From the NCBI RefSeq assembly GCF_004770055.1, contig NZ_RQEP01000012.1, positions 124,001 through 188,000 of the forward strand: a stretch of DNA of 64,000 nucleotides. Direction: 5' to 3'. The notes below the pieces were generated by a model. The model saw only the letters and a list, made by a program, of their open reading frames with translations, did not search any database and was not told the origin of the DNA. Within the stretch, counting starts at the first letter, position 1. The number at the start of each line of letters is the position of its first letter. A program made the translations under genes and the position numbers. Origin of the DNA: Leptospira semungkisensis. GTDB taxonomy: Bacteria > Spirochaetota > Leptospiria > Leptospirales > Leptospiraceae. Of the stretch, positions 45,468-54,109 are shown in pieces.

Positions 45468-46271
45468 ATGAACATTTTCATTACCGGTGCGAGCGGAGGT
45501 CTGGGAAGAAGCCTGGCTGAGAAGGCTTATGCGGAAGGACATCGTCTTTTTCTCACGGATATAAATGAGAAGGCGCTCAAGAACCTTCTTTCTGAATGGA
45601 AATGGGAAAAGGATCGGGTTCTATTCTCCAAGCTGGATGTTAGCTCTGTTTCGGATTGGAAGAAGTGTATGGACCTTCTCTATAAAAAATGGGCGAGACT
45701 CGACATTCTAATGAATGTGGCAGGCTATCTTCTTCCCGGATATATCTATAATGTTTCGCCAAAGGACATAGACAGACATATTGATATCAATGCCAAAGGA
45801 TTGATGTACGGAACAAGAGAGGCTTCTGTTCGAATGATTGCACAGGGAGACGGACATATTATAAATATTGCATCTTTGGCTGGAGTTGCTCCAATCCCAG
45901 GGATCTCATTGTATTCTACTTCTAAATTTGCAGTTAGAGGATTTTCCTTAGCAATCGCTCAAGAATTAAGAGAAAAGAATATATTCGTAAGCGTGGTATG
46001 TCCTGACGCGATCCAAACTCCCATGTTGGATTTGCAAAAAGATTACGAAGAAGCTTCTATGACATTCTCCGGAAATCGCTACTTAAAAACGGAAGACGTA
46101 GTCAACGTGATCTTCAAGAAGGTAATTCCTAAAAAACCTTTGGAAGTTTTGATCCCTGGTTCTCGCGGTTTCCTTGCAAAGATAGGGAACTTCTTTCCAG
46201 GGGCAAATGCGTTACTCGGTCCTTCACTCAGAAGTAAAGGAAGAAAGAAGCAGGCCAAATACGGTCACTGA
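45468..46271 (+). CDS. Short-chain dehydrogenase/reductase
   Basis: A 267-aa SDR with TGASGGLGRS (residues 6-15), acidic DINEKAL, NVAGYLLPGYI, catalytic Ser in INIASLAG and YSTSKFA (YxxxK), and VCPDAIQTPM. C-terminal residues are basic and hydrophobic (GFLAKIGNFFPGANALLGPSLR). Substrate unknown. The next gene, a TRIC-type channel, begins two bases after the stop, so they are likely co-transcribed. Confidence 0.88.
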   Translation: MNIFITGASGGLGRSLAEKAYAEGHRLFLTDINEKALKNLLSEWKWEKDRVLFSKLDVSSVSDWKKCMDLLYKKWARLDILMNVAGYLLPGYIYNVSPKDIDRHIDINAKGLMYGTREASVRMIAQGDGHIINIASLAGVAPIPGISLYSTSKFAVRGFSLAIAQELREKNIFVSVVCPDAIQTPMLDLQKDYEEASMTFSGNRYLKTEDVVNVIFKKVIPKKPLEVLIPGSRGFLAKIGNFFPGANALLGPSLRSKGRKKQAKYGH

Positions 46272-46273
46272 AA

Positions 46274-46894
46274 GTGGATCTGGCATATTATTTCAATTTA
46301 GCGGGAGTCACAGTCTTCGCAGTATCCGGAGCACTTGCCGCTGCCGAAAAGAAAACCCATCATAACGACGCATTCAGTGTATTCTTTACAGGATTCATTA
46401 CTGCTATCGGAGGCGGGACTCTACGAGATATTACTCTGGGAAATTATCCGGTTTCTTGGGTATCTGATTCTAATGTGCTTTGGGCAATCTTTATAGGCTT
46501 CGTGATCACGATAGTATTTCCTAGATATCTATTAAAGATGAAGACAGGTATTTTTCTATTCGATACGATCGGAATAGGAATCTACACAGTGATCGGAACG
46601 AGGATCTCGTTATTAGCAGGAGTGAATCCATTTGCGGCTGCAATCTTAGGAATGATCTCGGCGGTATTCGGAGGAGTGATCCGGGATACTCTGATCAACG
46701 AAGTTCCTATGATCTTTAGAAAGGAGATTTACGCGACTGCTTGTCTAGTCGGTGCGATCTTGTATATTTTCTTAGAAAGACTGCAAGTAAATGCCGAGAT
46801 CAATACGGCAGTTTCGGCATTTGCAGTCATACTCGTTCGGATCATCGCAGTAAGATTTAATCTGTCGCTGCCTAAATTCCGTTTGCCCGAATAG
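46274..46894 (+). CDS. TRIC-type cation channel family membrane protein (UPF0126)
   Basis: A 206-aa protein of seven membrane helices arranged as an internal duplication. Each half carries the family motif: GGGTLRDITLG near residue 58 and GGVIRDTL around 140. N-terminus FNLAGVTVFAVSGALAAAEK is typical. Prokaryotic TRIC homologues form homotrimeric monovalent cation channels; function here is by family only. GTG start at 46274, two bases after the SDR stop. Confidence 0.88.
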   Translation: MDLAYYFNLAGVTVFAVSGALAAAEKKTHHNDAFSVFFTGFITAIGGGTLRDITLGNYPVSWVSDSNVLWAIFIGFVITIVFPRYLLKMKTGIFLFDTIGIGIYTVIGTRISLLAGVNPFAAAILGMISAVFGGVIRDTLINEVPMIFRKEIYATACLVGAILYIFLERLQVNAEINTAVSAFAVILVRIIAVRFNLSLPKFRLPE

Positions 46895-46938
46895 AGCTTC
46901 GTCTTAGGATCCAATTCCGGATTCATTGGAGAGAATAG

Positions 46939-48228
46939 GTGCGCAAAGAAAGTTCTAAAAAAAAGTTCCTTTGGCTATTACCACTCGCAGTTATCGCTGC
47001 TTTCGTAGTTAAACCCAAGGATAACGGAGCAGTATATTCAGATTACTTTCAAAAACTGAATCAAGAATTAAGATCTTCTGGTCCGGGCAAGCCGATCGTG
47101 CTATTAGATCTGGATCGATTGGATGCAAATCTCAAAGTATTAAAGGAAAAGATCCAGCCTCCTTTGCAATATAGAGTTGTGGTGAAATCACTTCCTTCTT
47201 TGGATCTACTCAGATATATCGTAAGAGAAACAGGTTCTCGTAGGCTTATGGTCTTTCACTCAGGAGATTTGGTTATGCTTCTGAATGATCCTGAATTCCA
47301 AAAGTTTGATATACTCTTAGGAAAGCCGATGCCGGTTGCAGCTCTTTCTGAGATCTACTCCAGAACGAAAAAAGAAAACTTTCAAAAAGTACAATGGCTT
47401 TTAGACACTTCTACCAGAATAGAACAGTATTTGGAGTTTGCTAAGAAGAAGGATCTAAAATTAAAACTCAATCTGGAAATAGATATAGGTCTTCATAGGG
47501 GAGGATTCCCCAATCCGGAAGCTTCTCTGCAAGCTTTGGATCTGATCCAAGAGAATTCGGATCGTCTTTCTTTTTCCGGATATATGGGCTATGAGCCTCA
47601 TGTGGCCTCCGTGCCTACGATTTTTAGAGATAAAATTGCAGCCATGGAGGAAGCGTTGGGTGAGTCTCTGCAAAGATATTCTTCTCATATAGAATTAGGA
47701 AAACGTAAATATCCAAAGCTCTTTACTTCCGATCTGACCTTTAACGGAGGAGGAAGCAAGACCTACAAGTTCTATCAAAAACATTTAGGAGTGGTCAATG
47801 ATCTCTCTTTAGGTTCCGCCTTAGTAAAGCCTACAGACTTTGATGTCGAGAGTTTGGAGGAACATACTCCTGCTGTCTTCATAGCGACTCCTGTTTTAAA
47901 AAAACTAGAAGGTACTCAAATCCCATTCTTGGAATCTATATCCTTCTTGTTTCCTCTTTGGGACCCGAACCAAGAAGTGACTTATTTTATCTACGGTGGA
48001 GCTTATTCCGCTAAGAAGGAATCGCCTAAGGGATTACAGGATAATTCCTTATTCGGTTCCAGTACGAACCAAAGTATTCTGAACGGATCTAAGGCTACAA
48101 AGCTAGAACCGGATGATTACGTATTCTTCCGGCCTACTCAAAGTGAAAAGGTCATGGCGGAGATGGGAGAAATCCATCTATTGCGGGGAAATAAACTCTC
48201 CGGTATATGGAAATGCTTTATTAATTAA
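46939..48228 (+). CDS. PLP-dependent fold III enzyme, D-threonine aldolase-like, membrane-anchored
   Basis: A 429-aa protein. Residues about 9-24 (KFLWLLPLAVIAAFVV) form a signal anchor; then IVLLDLDRLDANLKVLKEKI and RVVVKSLPSLDLLRY with candidate PLP Lys83, as in the alanine-racemase-N/DSD1 group. Later motifs: LNLEIDIGLHRGGF, GYEPHVA, TFNGGGSKTY, and C-terminal LEPDDYVFFRPTQSEKVM. GTG start at 46939. The anchor suggests an inner-membrane or periplasmic position, unusual for a PLP enzyme. Substrate unknown. It is followed by a transporter one base later. Confidence 0.78.
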   Translation: MRKESSKKKFLWLLPLAVIAAFVVKPKDNGAVYSDYFQKLNQELRSSGPGKPIVLLDLDRLDANLKVLKEKIQPPLQYRVVVKSLPSLDLLRYIVRETGSRRLMVFHSGDLVMLLNDPEFQKFDILLGKPMPVAALSEIYSRTKKENFQKVQWLLDTSTRIEQYLEFAKKKDLKLKLNLEIDIGLHRGGFPNPEASLQALDLIQENSDRLSFSGYMGYEPHVASVPTIFRDKIAAMEEALGESLQRYSSHIELGKRKYPKLFTSDLTFNGGGSKTYKFYQKHLGVVNDLSLGSALVKPTDFDVESLEEHTPAVFIATPVLKKLEGTQIPFLESISFLFPLWDPNQEVTYFIYGGAYSAKKESPKGLQDNSLFGSSTNQSILNGSKATKLEPDDYVFFRPTQSEKVMAEMGEIHLLRGNKLSGIWKCFIN

Positions 48229-48229
48229 A

Positions 48230-49630
48230 ATGAAAATAAGAACAATTGCAGGCTATGCTTCCGCGGAGATGGGTATTACTGCGGTAGAGACCATGGCGCA
48301 GATCTATCTTTTGGAATTTTACGTTTCCGTAATAGGTCTGAAGCCTTCCTTGTTCGGATTGGCGATGCTGATCGCAATTCTATGGGATGCAATCAGCGAT
48401 CCCATCATGGGTTTTATTTCGGATCGTACTGGTTTCAGCACCGGCCGACGGAGAGCTTATATTCTTTTAGGAGGATTGCTTCTAGGAATAGGGACTTATT
48501 TTTTATTCACTCCTCCATTTTTAGAATCTCAAATCGCAAAGTTTATCTATCTTCTCTCCTTGTATTTCCTGGTGAATACATTTATGACCATCATCGCAGT
48601 GCCTCATATTGCTCTAGGTGGCGAACTCACGTTTCAAAGTGAAGAAAGAAATCAGATCTTTGGATGGAGATTATTCTTCGCCAATTTGGGTTTATTGACT
48701 GGTTTACTCTTGCCTGCTCTTTGGGTAGGAGCGGGGGCTAATCTTTTCAACTCAAGGAGTGCCTCTGCACTGATCGTGGGAGAGCTTCTGATCTTTGTAT
48801 CTGTCCTTTCTTATTTTTCCACAAGGGGAAAGGACAAGCCTTTGGAAAAATGGAAGAAGGATCCGGATCATATAGTTTCCGGAAGCTTCTCCGCATTTTT
48901 TCAGTCCACTCGTTCCATCTTAAAGAACAGATTCTTTAGGCCTCTTCTATTGGCATTCATAGTGGCAACCTTTGCTAGAACATTGAATTCTTCGATCGGA
49001 CTATTGTACTATAAGCAAAGATTATTATTAGAAGATTCTAAAGTAGTTGTACGTATCCTTCTTCCATTTGTATTCTTTCTGATTGTTTCTATTCCTCTTT
49101 GGGTCTATTTGGCCAAGAGATTCGGCAAGAAATGGCCTGCTTTCTGGGGAAGTTTTTTGCTCGGAGTCATGACCGTTGTCTTATATCCAAATCTTCCTCC
49201 CGGATCCTACGAGGCTCCATTGATCGCAGCGTTCTTTGGGGGATTCTTTGCCGGTTCTATTCTTCTCTTTGATTCCTTGGTTGCAGATATAGTGGACTAT
49301 GATGAGTTGATCTCAGGAGAAAAGAGAGAAGGGGCCTATTTCGGATTTTGGAAAATGGCTACTAAAGTAGTAAGAGCGATCGGATTCGCCTGCTTAGGTT
49401 TTCTCTTAGAAGAGATTGGCTACAAGGAAGGTTCTGCAGTGCAAGATCCTTCTTTGGGTCAAAATTTGACCATCTTGTTCGGGCCAGTGGTGGGGGGATT
49501 CTTTATTGCAGGATCTTTAATATTCTCTAGGTTACAGCTTACGCCTGAAACTCATAAAAGGATCCAGGATCTCTTGGTACGCAAGCGTATTATCCGAAAG
49601 AACGCAAAGGCCGGCGTTTCCGCCGGCTAA
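48230..49630 (+). CDS. GPH-type MFS sugar/cation symporter (MelB-like)
   Basis: A 466-aa transporter with 12 membrane helices. GPH family wording includes LAMLIAILWDAISDPIMGFISDR (early conserved Asp), RRRAYILLGG, and in the C-half DYDELISGEKREGAYFGFWK, a close match to the family's DYxE-KTGKRxEG region. The ATG at 48230 follows the previous stop by one base; a longer upstream frame is an overlap artefact. Likely co-transcribed with the PLP enzyme. Substrate unknown. The gene's last codons form a GC-rich hairpin. Confidence 0.88.
   Translation: MKIRTIAGYASAEMGITAVETMAQIYLLEFYVSVIGLKPSLFGLAMLIAILWDAISDPIMGFISDRTGFSTGRRRAYILLGGLLLGIGTYFLFTPPFLESQIAKFIYLLSLYFLVNTFMTIIAVPHIALGGELTFQSEERNQIFGWRLFFANLGLLTGLLLPALWVGAGANLFNSRSASALIVGELLIFVSVLSYFSTRGKDKPLEKWKKDPDHIVSGSFSAFFQSTRSILKNRFFRPLLLAFIVATFARTLNSSIGLLYYKQRLLLEDSKVVVRILLPFVFFLIVSIPLWVYLAKRFGKKWPAFWGSFLLGVMTVVLYPNLPPGSYEAPLIAAFFGGFFAGSILLFDSLVADIVDYDELISGEKREGAYFGFWKMATKVVRAIGFACLGFLLEEIGYKEGSAVQDPSLGQNLTILFGPVVGGFFIAGSLIFSRLQLTPETHKRIQDLLVRKRIIRKNAKAGVSAG
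49610..49627. terminator. Hairpin at the 3' end of the transporter gene
   Basis: GCCGGCG, TTTC, CGCCGGC makes a 7-bp perfect stem inside the last codons of the transporter, just before its stop and TAAAATCT. It lies between two convergent genes whose stops are four bases apart, so it probably terminates both transcripts while being translated on one strand. The T-tract is short. Confidence 0.6.
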
Positions 49631-49634
49631 AATC

Positions 49635-50528
49635 TCAATACTTATACTTTCTCTTGATCTCTTTCAGAGCGTCTTGGATATGCTTCTGCCTAACTTGAGG
49701 ACGAAGGTTCTTTCTGATCGGAAGATAACTTTCCGTCGTAGCCAGACTCTTATGGCCCAGAAAATCCCTGATATCTTCTAAACTCTTGCCTTCGGCCAAT
49801 TGGTGAATTGCACGGCTATGACGAAGAGTAAATAACGTTACTTGGGTCTTGATCCCTGCAGTCTTAGCCAAATCACCTACCAATCTTTCCACGTTACGAG
49901 AAGTTAAATGAGTTCCCTCATACTTTCCTGGAAATAAGAAAGCGGACTTTTCAGTTCCCACTTCCTTCTCAAACTTCTTCAAAACTTTCTGAAGTTCGGA
50001 ATCCATGAAAACGATCCTATTTTGCGTAGGAATAGGAGAATCCACCTTGATCGTCTTTTTAGTTAGATCGAATTGACCCCATTTCAAACGAATGATCTCT
50101 CCAACTCGCAATCCGCCAAAATAGGCGAGCGCGCAAAGGAGATGAGACCGATTCGATTCGGAAGCGGAATCCAAAAGAATAGAGATCTCTTTTTGGCTTA
50201 AAACCTTAGGAGTCTTGTATTCTCTGGCAGGTCTTCTGAAGTCTTGGAATACATTCATATCCAAAACTTCTTCGAAGAACATTTTCAAAGAGCTGATATT
50301 GATCTGAATAGTAGAAGAAGAAACCTTCTTCTTACGCAAATGCTCGATGTACTTCTCAATATCCTTGGTGACTACTTTCTCCGCGGGCTTGTCCGCGAAT
50401 AAAAGGAAGTCGAGATTGTATCTAAGATACGTGTATTCGGTAGCTTTCTTATAATTTCTCTGCCGAATAACTTTGATAAGTTTCTCGAAGGAAGCTTTAT
50501 TCTTCCTCGGGACCTCCGTTTCTATCAT
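49635..50528 (-). CDS. Tyrosine recombinase with altered catalytic residues
   Basis: A 297-aa XerC/D-like protein: SAM-like N-terminal core-binding domain (about 12-100) and catalytic domain from 110. Arg141 in GGLRVGE, Arg236 in FTLRHSRA, His259 in FLGHKSL and nucleophile Tyr268 in TTESYLP are present. However, the box II His (usual HxLRH) is Phe233, and the beta-hairpin Lys (usual GKGNKER) is missing from VDSPIPTQNRIVFM. So two of six canonical residues differ. It may be a weak or specialised Xer recombinase, or a DNA-binding relative. Single gene; no phage or integron genes nearby. Confidence 0.85.
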   Translation of the reverse strand: MIETEVPRKNKASFEKLIKVIRQRNYKKATEYTYLRYNLDFLLFADKPAEKVVTKDIEKYIEHLRKKKVSSSTIQINISSLKMFFEEVLDMNVFQDFRRPAREYKTPKVLSQKEISILLDSASESNRSHLLCALAYFGGLRVGEIIRLKWGQFDLTKKTIKVDSPIPTQNRIVFMDSELQKVLKKFEKEVGTEKSAFLFPGKYEGTHLTSRNVERLVGDLAKTAGIKTQVTLFTLRHSRAIHQLAEGKSLEDIRDFLGHKSLATTESYLPIRKNLRPQVRQKHIQDALKEIKRKYKY

Positions 50529-50732
50529 GTCGGACCTCTAGTTCTATCTTTATCATTTTTATCTTTTTTTCCCCTGGCGGCGAGAGGATGATCAAAGAGC
50601 AGATTTACACTCTTCGAATCTCTCGGGATCTGGAATCATTCCATATCCGGTAATACGAAGGTTCTGATCTAATTAGAAAGTCGTAAAGATATTTCTGATT
50701 TTACTATAAGTCTTAAAACTTGTAAGTTCAAC

Positions 50733-50754
50733 AAAAGGGCAGATCGCCCTTTTT
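50733..50754 (-). terminator. Rho-independent terminator of the kinase/HDOD/CheD operon
   Basis: AAAAGGGC, AGATC, GCCCTTTT(T): perfect 8-bp stem with A and T tracts, located immediately after the kinase stop on the minus strand. Confidence 0.8.
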
Positions 50755-50757
50755 ATA

Positions 50758-51297
50758 TTAGGCCCAACCGGATCTGCGTAGTATTTCTTCGCAAACTTCT
50801 TCTACGCTGCGGTCATCTAGGGCAATTTGAATGTCCGAATGCGCTCTGTACTGAGGTAGTCTGGATTCCAAAATTGTTTTATAAGATAGAACTGAACTTA
50901 AAGGAGGTCGAGTCGGATCGTTCTGGATCTTTTCGACTAAGTATTCGGATTTTCTAGATAAGGAGATAACAAAAGCATTATCCTTTAGGATACGAACCTT
51001 TCTCTCGCTTACTACTTCTTTACCGGATTCATCCTGATCGAATAGAATGCCTCCACCACAATCCAAGATGAGACTTTGAGAAGAAGCAACATGTTGTAGG
51101 ATCTCATACTCCAAGTCCCGGAAAGGTTTCCAATTTCCAGAATGGGATTTTACAAAATCAGGAATCGATAAGCCGCCAGTCAGATAGACTGCGATCATAT
51201 CCGTAGATAAGACCGGCTTTCCTGTGAGTTTGGATAATTTACGAGAAATCTTGGATTTTCCGACCCCTCTGGGACCGACAAGAGCGATATTTTTCAA
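50758..51297 (-). CDS. Shikimate kinase family protein
   Basis: A 179-aa P-loop kinase. Walker A GPRGVGKS at about 8-15, DM in [10 protein letters not shown] (shikimate-binding Asp), [10 protein letters not shown] with the triple Gly of shikimate kinases, lid NDPTRPPL with the conserved Arg, and YRAHSDIQI. Phosphorylates shikimate at the 3-OH for aromatic amino acid synthesis, if the assignment holds. Overlaps the HDOD gene by four bases and is the last gene of that operon, an unusual context. Slightly long sugar insert region; otherwise normal length. Confidence 0.8.
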   Translation of the reverse strand: MKNIALVGPRGVGKSKISRKLSKLTGKPVLSTDMIAVYLTGGLSIPDFVKSHSGNWKPFRDLEYEILQHVASSQSLILDCGGGILFDQDESGKEVVSERKVRILKDNAFVISLSRKSEYLVEKIQNDPTRPPLSSVLSYKTILESRLPQYRAHSDIQIALDDRSVEEVCEEILRRSGWA

Positions 51298-52145
51298 ACT
51301 GAGATTAACTCTTCTATATGCTTAGCCATTTCGGGCAGAAGAGTATAATACATCTGTAAGTCTCCCTCCGTCACGCCCGCAATTTGTAAGGCTTTAGGAG
51401 AAAGTGGAATTCGTAAACCTCCGATGTCAATTCCCATTCCACCAACTAACACGATACAATTCGCGATATGGACAACGGCAACTAATTCAGGGAAGTGGAC
51501 TGCCTTTTCAGGCTCAGTATAGAAGCTTGCGACTTCGATCAATTCTTGAGGGAAATTCCATTTAGTCAGTAGTTTGGCGCCAGCTTCTTGGTGTGTATAA
51601 CCGAAGAATTTGGCCTCTAACTCCGTATATGGACCCTCATAGTTTTGCAATTCTGTTCTAAATTGCATGAGTACAGTGGGGAAGAATTCGGAAAGAATCA
51701 CCTTGCCAATATTATGAAGAAGTCCTGCAGTGAAGACAACATCCTTGTCTATCTTAAGCTTCTTCTGGACTGCTATTCTCATAGCGAGCTCGGCAACAAT
51801 TAAGGAATGCAGCCAGTTGGATTCTCCGTCTACCTGATATCCTTTCAGTTCTTTTTTGAGGATCCCTTTTGTTTCGTTTAGAAGAATGATCTCTCTTACT
51901 GTCTTAATTCCGAGAGTCATGAGAGATTCTTGCACAGTCTTAACTGGTTTGGTAGGACGGAAGTATGCCGAGTTGGAAAGCTTGATCACTGCCGCAGTAA
52001 GGCCAGGATCCTTAGAAATCTCCTTAGCAAGATCCGCGATGACGACATCCGGTTTGCCTACCATTTCCATGACTTTGGTGACCACGGAAGAGATCTTAGG
52101 GAGCTGGGCTTCGTTTTCAAAAAGTTGGTCTATCTTTTCTTTCAT
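51294..52145 (-). CDS. HDOD-domain signalling protein
   Basis: A 283-aa protein of the HDOD (HD-related output) family. Seen: [74 protein letters not shown] (degenerate HD motif) and [19 protein letters not shown] proteins often work with chemotaxis or cyclic-di-GMP signalling; the upstream cheD supports this. No output domain besides HDOD. Stop of cheD lies six bases before its start; it overlaps the kinase gene. Confidence 0.88.
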   Translation of the reverse strand: MKEKIDQLFENEAQLPKISSVVTKVMEMVGKPDVVIADLAKEISKDPGLTAAVIKLSNSAYFRPTKPVKTVQESLMTLGIKTVREIILLNETKGILKKELKGYQVDGESNWLHSLIVAELAMRIAVQKKLKIDKDVVFTAGLLHNIGKVILSEFFPTVLMQFRTELQNYEGPYTELEAKFFGYTHQEAGAKLLTKWNFPQELIEVASFYTEPEKAVHFPELVAVVHIANCIVLVGGMGIDIGGLRIPLSPKALQIAGVTEGDLQMYYTLLPEMAKHIEELISV

Positions 52146-52151
52146 TTCCGC

Positions 52152-52658
52152 CTACCTGACCTTATAGAGGTATTTTTCGAATCCGCCTTTCTTCAAGAGG
52201 ATCCTACCGTCGTCCAAGTAGAGACTGATCGTCCTACCTTCATGCCCGCCCACTTCTTCTACGAGTAACGTTATTTTCTCTTTATCTAAAAATTCTTTTG
52301 CTACGCTTACGTTCAAATCACCAATATTTTGCAAGAAGCTGGAGTTCATTCCCTTGAACATCGACGCTCCACCGAATAAACGAGCGTAATATTCTCCCTT
52401 AGTGCAACCCAACTCTTCCATTTTTTTAACGAGTTGGGGAAGTGCGGTATCCGCATATTTAAAAGGGTTCTTAGAGGAATCTTTTCCGGAAGAATCCTTG
52501 GAAAGCATGATATGCGCCATGGCTCCGATCTTTTTTTCAGGAGCATAGAATACGACTCCTATGCAAGATCCTAAGGTTGTGCGGATCACGGAGGGAGATT
52601 GCCCGATTTGAATATCCGCGATCCCGACGTTTATAATTTTTGCGTCCTTACTGAGCAT
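52152..52658 (-). CDS. cheD: Chemoreceptor glutamine deamidase CheD
   Basis: A 168-aa enzyme deamidating glutamines in methyl-accepting chemotaxis proteins. Catalytic Cys32 lies in [12 protein letters not shown] and His49 in [10 protein letters not shown], spaced as in characterised CheD; the preceding Thr is present. The C-terminal [24 protein letters not shown] matches the family, including the CheC-facing GRxI motif. First gene of the cheD-HDOD-kinase set, divergent from the TraB gene. Full length. Confidence 0.93.
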   Translation of the reverse strand: MLSKDAKIINVGIADIQIGQSPSVIRTTLGSCIGVVFYAPEKKIGAMAHIMLSKDSSGKDSSKNPFKYADTALPQLVKKMEELGCTKGEYYARLFGGASMFKGMNSSFLQNIGDLNVSVAKEFLDKEKITLLVEEVGGHEGRTISLYLDDGRILLKKGGFEKYLYKVR

Positions 52659-52891
52659 GTTTCAAATTCATTTCCCGTATCGGATGAAGAATAGACCGAA
52701 CAAGTATTTCCCGGTCCCGAGGCTTACATCAAATCTTTTTCCTGGAAAAGTTCAGATGTTTGATCCGAATTATGTGACGATCTGGATCGTAAAAAATCCA
52801 AGAGGAAATCCCTTAGATTTATCAAAAATAGAGTTTCAAGTCTCGGAGGGGAAGGGAAACTGTATGGAAACAGAAAGGAAATCGATTTCCA

Positions 52892-54091
52892 GTGCAAGCA
52901 ACCGTCTCATCCGAACCGATCCGAACTCTAAAGCTCAACGGTTCCTCCGTCATAATTCTAGGAACGGCTCATATTAGCCAGAAAAGCATAGATGCAGTAT
53001 CCAAGATCATCCAAGAAGAAAAACCAGATACAGTCTGCGTAGAACTCTGTCAGTCCAGAATGAGATCCGTATTGGATCCGGATCATTGGAAGAAATTAGA
53101 CATTTTCAAGGTCTTCAAGGAAAGAAAGATGTGGCTTCTTCTTTCCAGTCTCATCCTTTCTTCCTTCCAGAAGAAGTTGGGCAATGGAAATATCCGTCCC
53201 GGAGACGAGATGCGCAAGGCGATCGAAGAGGGCGGCAAAATAGGAGCAAAGATCGCTCCTGTCGACAGAGAGATCTCGGTCACTCTCAAGAGAGCCTGGT
53301 GGAATGTGGGCTTTTGGAGCCGCATGCTTTTATTCTCCACTCTTCTTACTTCCCTGATCTATAAGGAAGAAGTTGCGCCTGAGAAGATCGAGGAAATGAA
53401 ATCCGACGATGTGCTCAAGGATCTATTCTCTCAGTTGCCTAGCCGCTATCATTCCGTAAAAAATGTGATCATAGACGAAAGAGACGCCTATCTTGCGCAA
53501 AGGATCAGAGAACAGGCGACCGACGGCAAAAAGATCTTTGCTGTCGTAGGAGCAGGTCACTTAGAAGGGATCATGAAGAATATCACCGAAGATCGGGATA
53601 TCTCTCCATTGGACATCCTACCAAAGAAAAGCATTTGGGACGTGATCCGACCCATTCTATTCCCCGCATTGATACTGAGTGCTTTTGGCTTTGTCTATTG
53701 GCATGGCGGAAAAGAAGAAGGACAAGAATTTCTAGTCAGATGGGTTCTAGTCAAGGGAAGTCTCGCGGCAATTGGTGCAATGATTGCCCTCGCTCATCCG
53801 ATCTCTATTCTACTCGCATTCATCGCGGCGCCTATCGGGAATTTCAACCCGATCATCAAGCCAGGTTGGCTTGCGGCACTTTCCGAGTCTTGGCTTCGCA
53901 AACCCTTGGTGGAAGATTTTGAAAAGATCGGAGAAGATACCGAAAGTTTTCGTGGATATTGGAAGAATAATGTGATACGAATTTTCCTCGTATTTACTTT
54001 GCCTCAGATCGGAAGCAGTATCGGGACCTTCATTGTATCCAAGCAGATCATTGATAAGATCCCTCAGATCTTTGGCAGCTTCTTCTCCTGA
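52892..54091 (+). CDS. TraB/PrgY-family membrane protein
   Basis: A 399-aa protein. N-terminal TraB domain: VIILGTAHISQKSIDAV, PDTVCVELCQSRM, and FAVVGAGHLEGIMKNI, where the GxxH pairs are the family's likely metal or catalytic residues. Four hydrophobic segments fill the C-terminal third (from about 245). Bacterial relatives include PrgY, which inhibits peptide pheromones; eukaryotic TraB proteins sit in mitochondria. GTG start at 52892 is distant from a GAAAGGAA, so the start is uncertain. Co-directional with the DISM sensor gene downstream. Confidence 0.85.
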   Translation: MQATVSSEPIRTLKLNGSSVIILGTAHISQKSIDAVSKIIQEEKPDTVCVELCQSRMRSVLDPDHWKKLDIFKVFKERKMWLLLSSLILSSFQKKLGNGNIRPGDEMRKAIEEGGKIGAKIAPVDREISVTLKRAWWNVGFWSRMLLFSTLLTSLIYKEEVAPEKIEEMKSDDVLKDLFSQLPSRYHSVKNVIIDERDAYLAQRIREQATDGKKIFAVVGAGHLEGIMKNITEDRDISPLDILPKKSIWDVIRPILFPALILSAFGFVYWHGGKEEGQEFLVRWVLVKGSLAAIGAMIALAHPISILLAFIAAPIGNFNPIIKPGWLAALSESWLRKPLVEDFEKIGEDTESFRGYWKNNVIRIFLVFTLPQIGSSIGTFIVSKQIIDKIPQIFGSFFS

Positions 54092-54109
54092 TCGGAGATC
54101 GGAAAAACT

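Noticed and set aside
50573..50625. tRNA-like stretch with TTCGAATC next to the recombinase gene
   Set aside because: The flanking stems do not pair properly, the length is too short for a tRNA, and no attachment-site duplication is seen.
52657..52977. Open frame of 106 codons upstream of and overlapping the TraB gene
   Set aside because: It overlaps the cheD start on the other strand and 86 bases of TraB, and has no recognisable ribosome site or family features. Parts of it read like a protein, so it is kept only as a remark.
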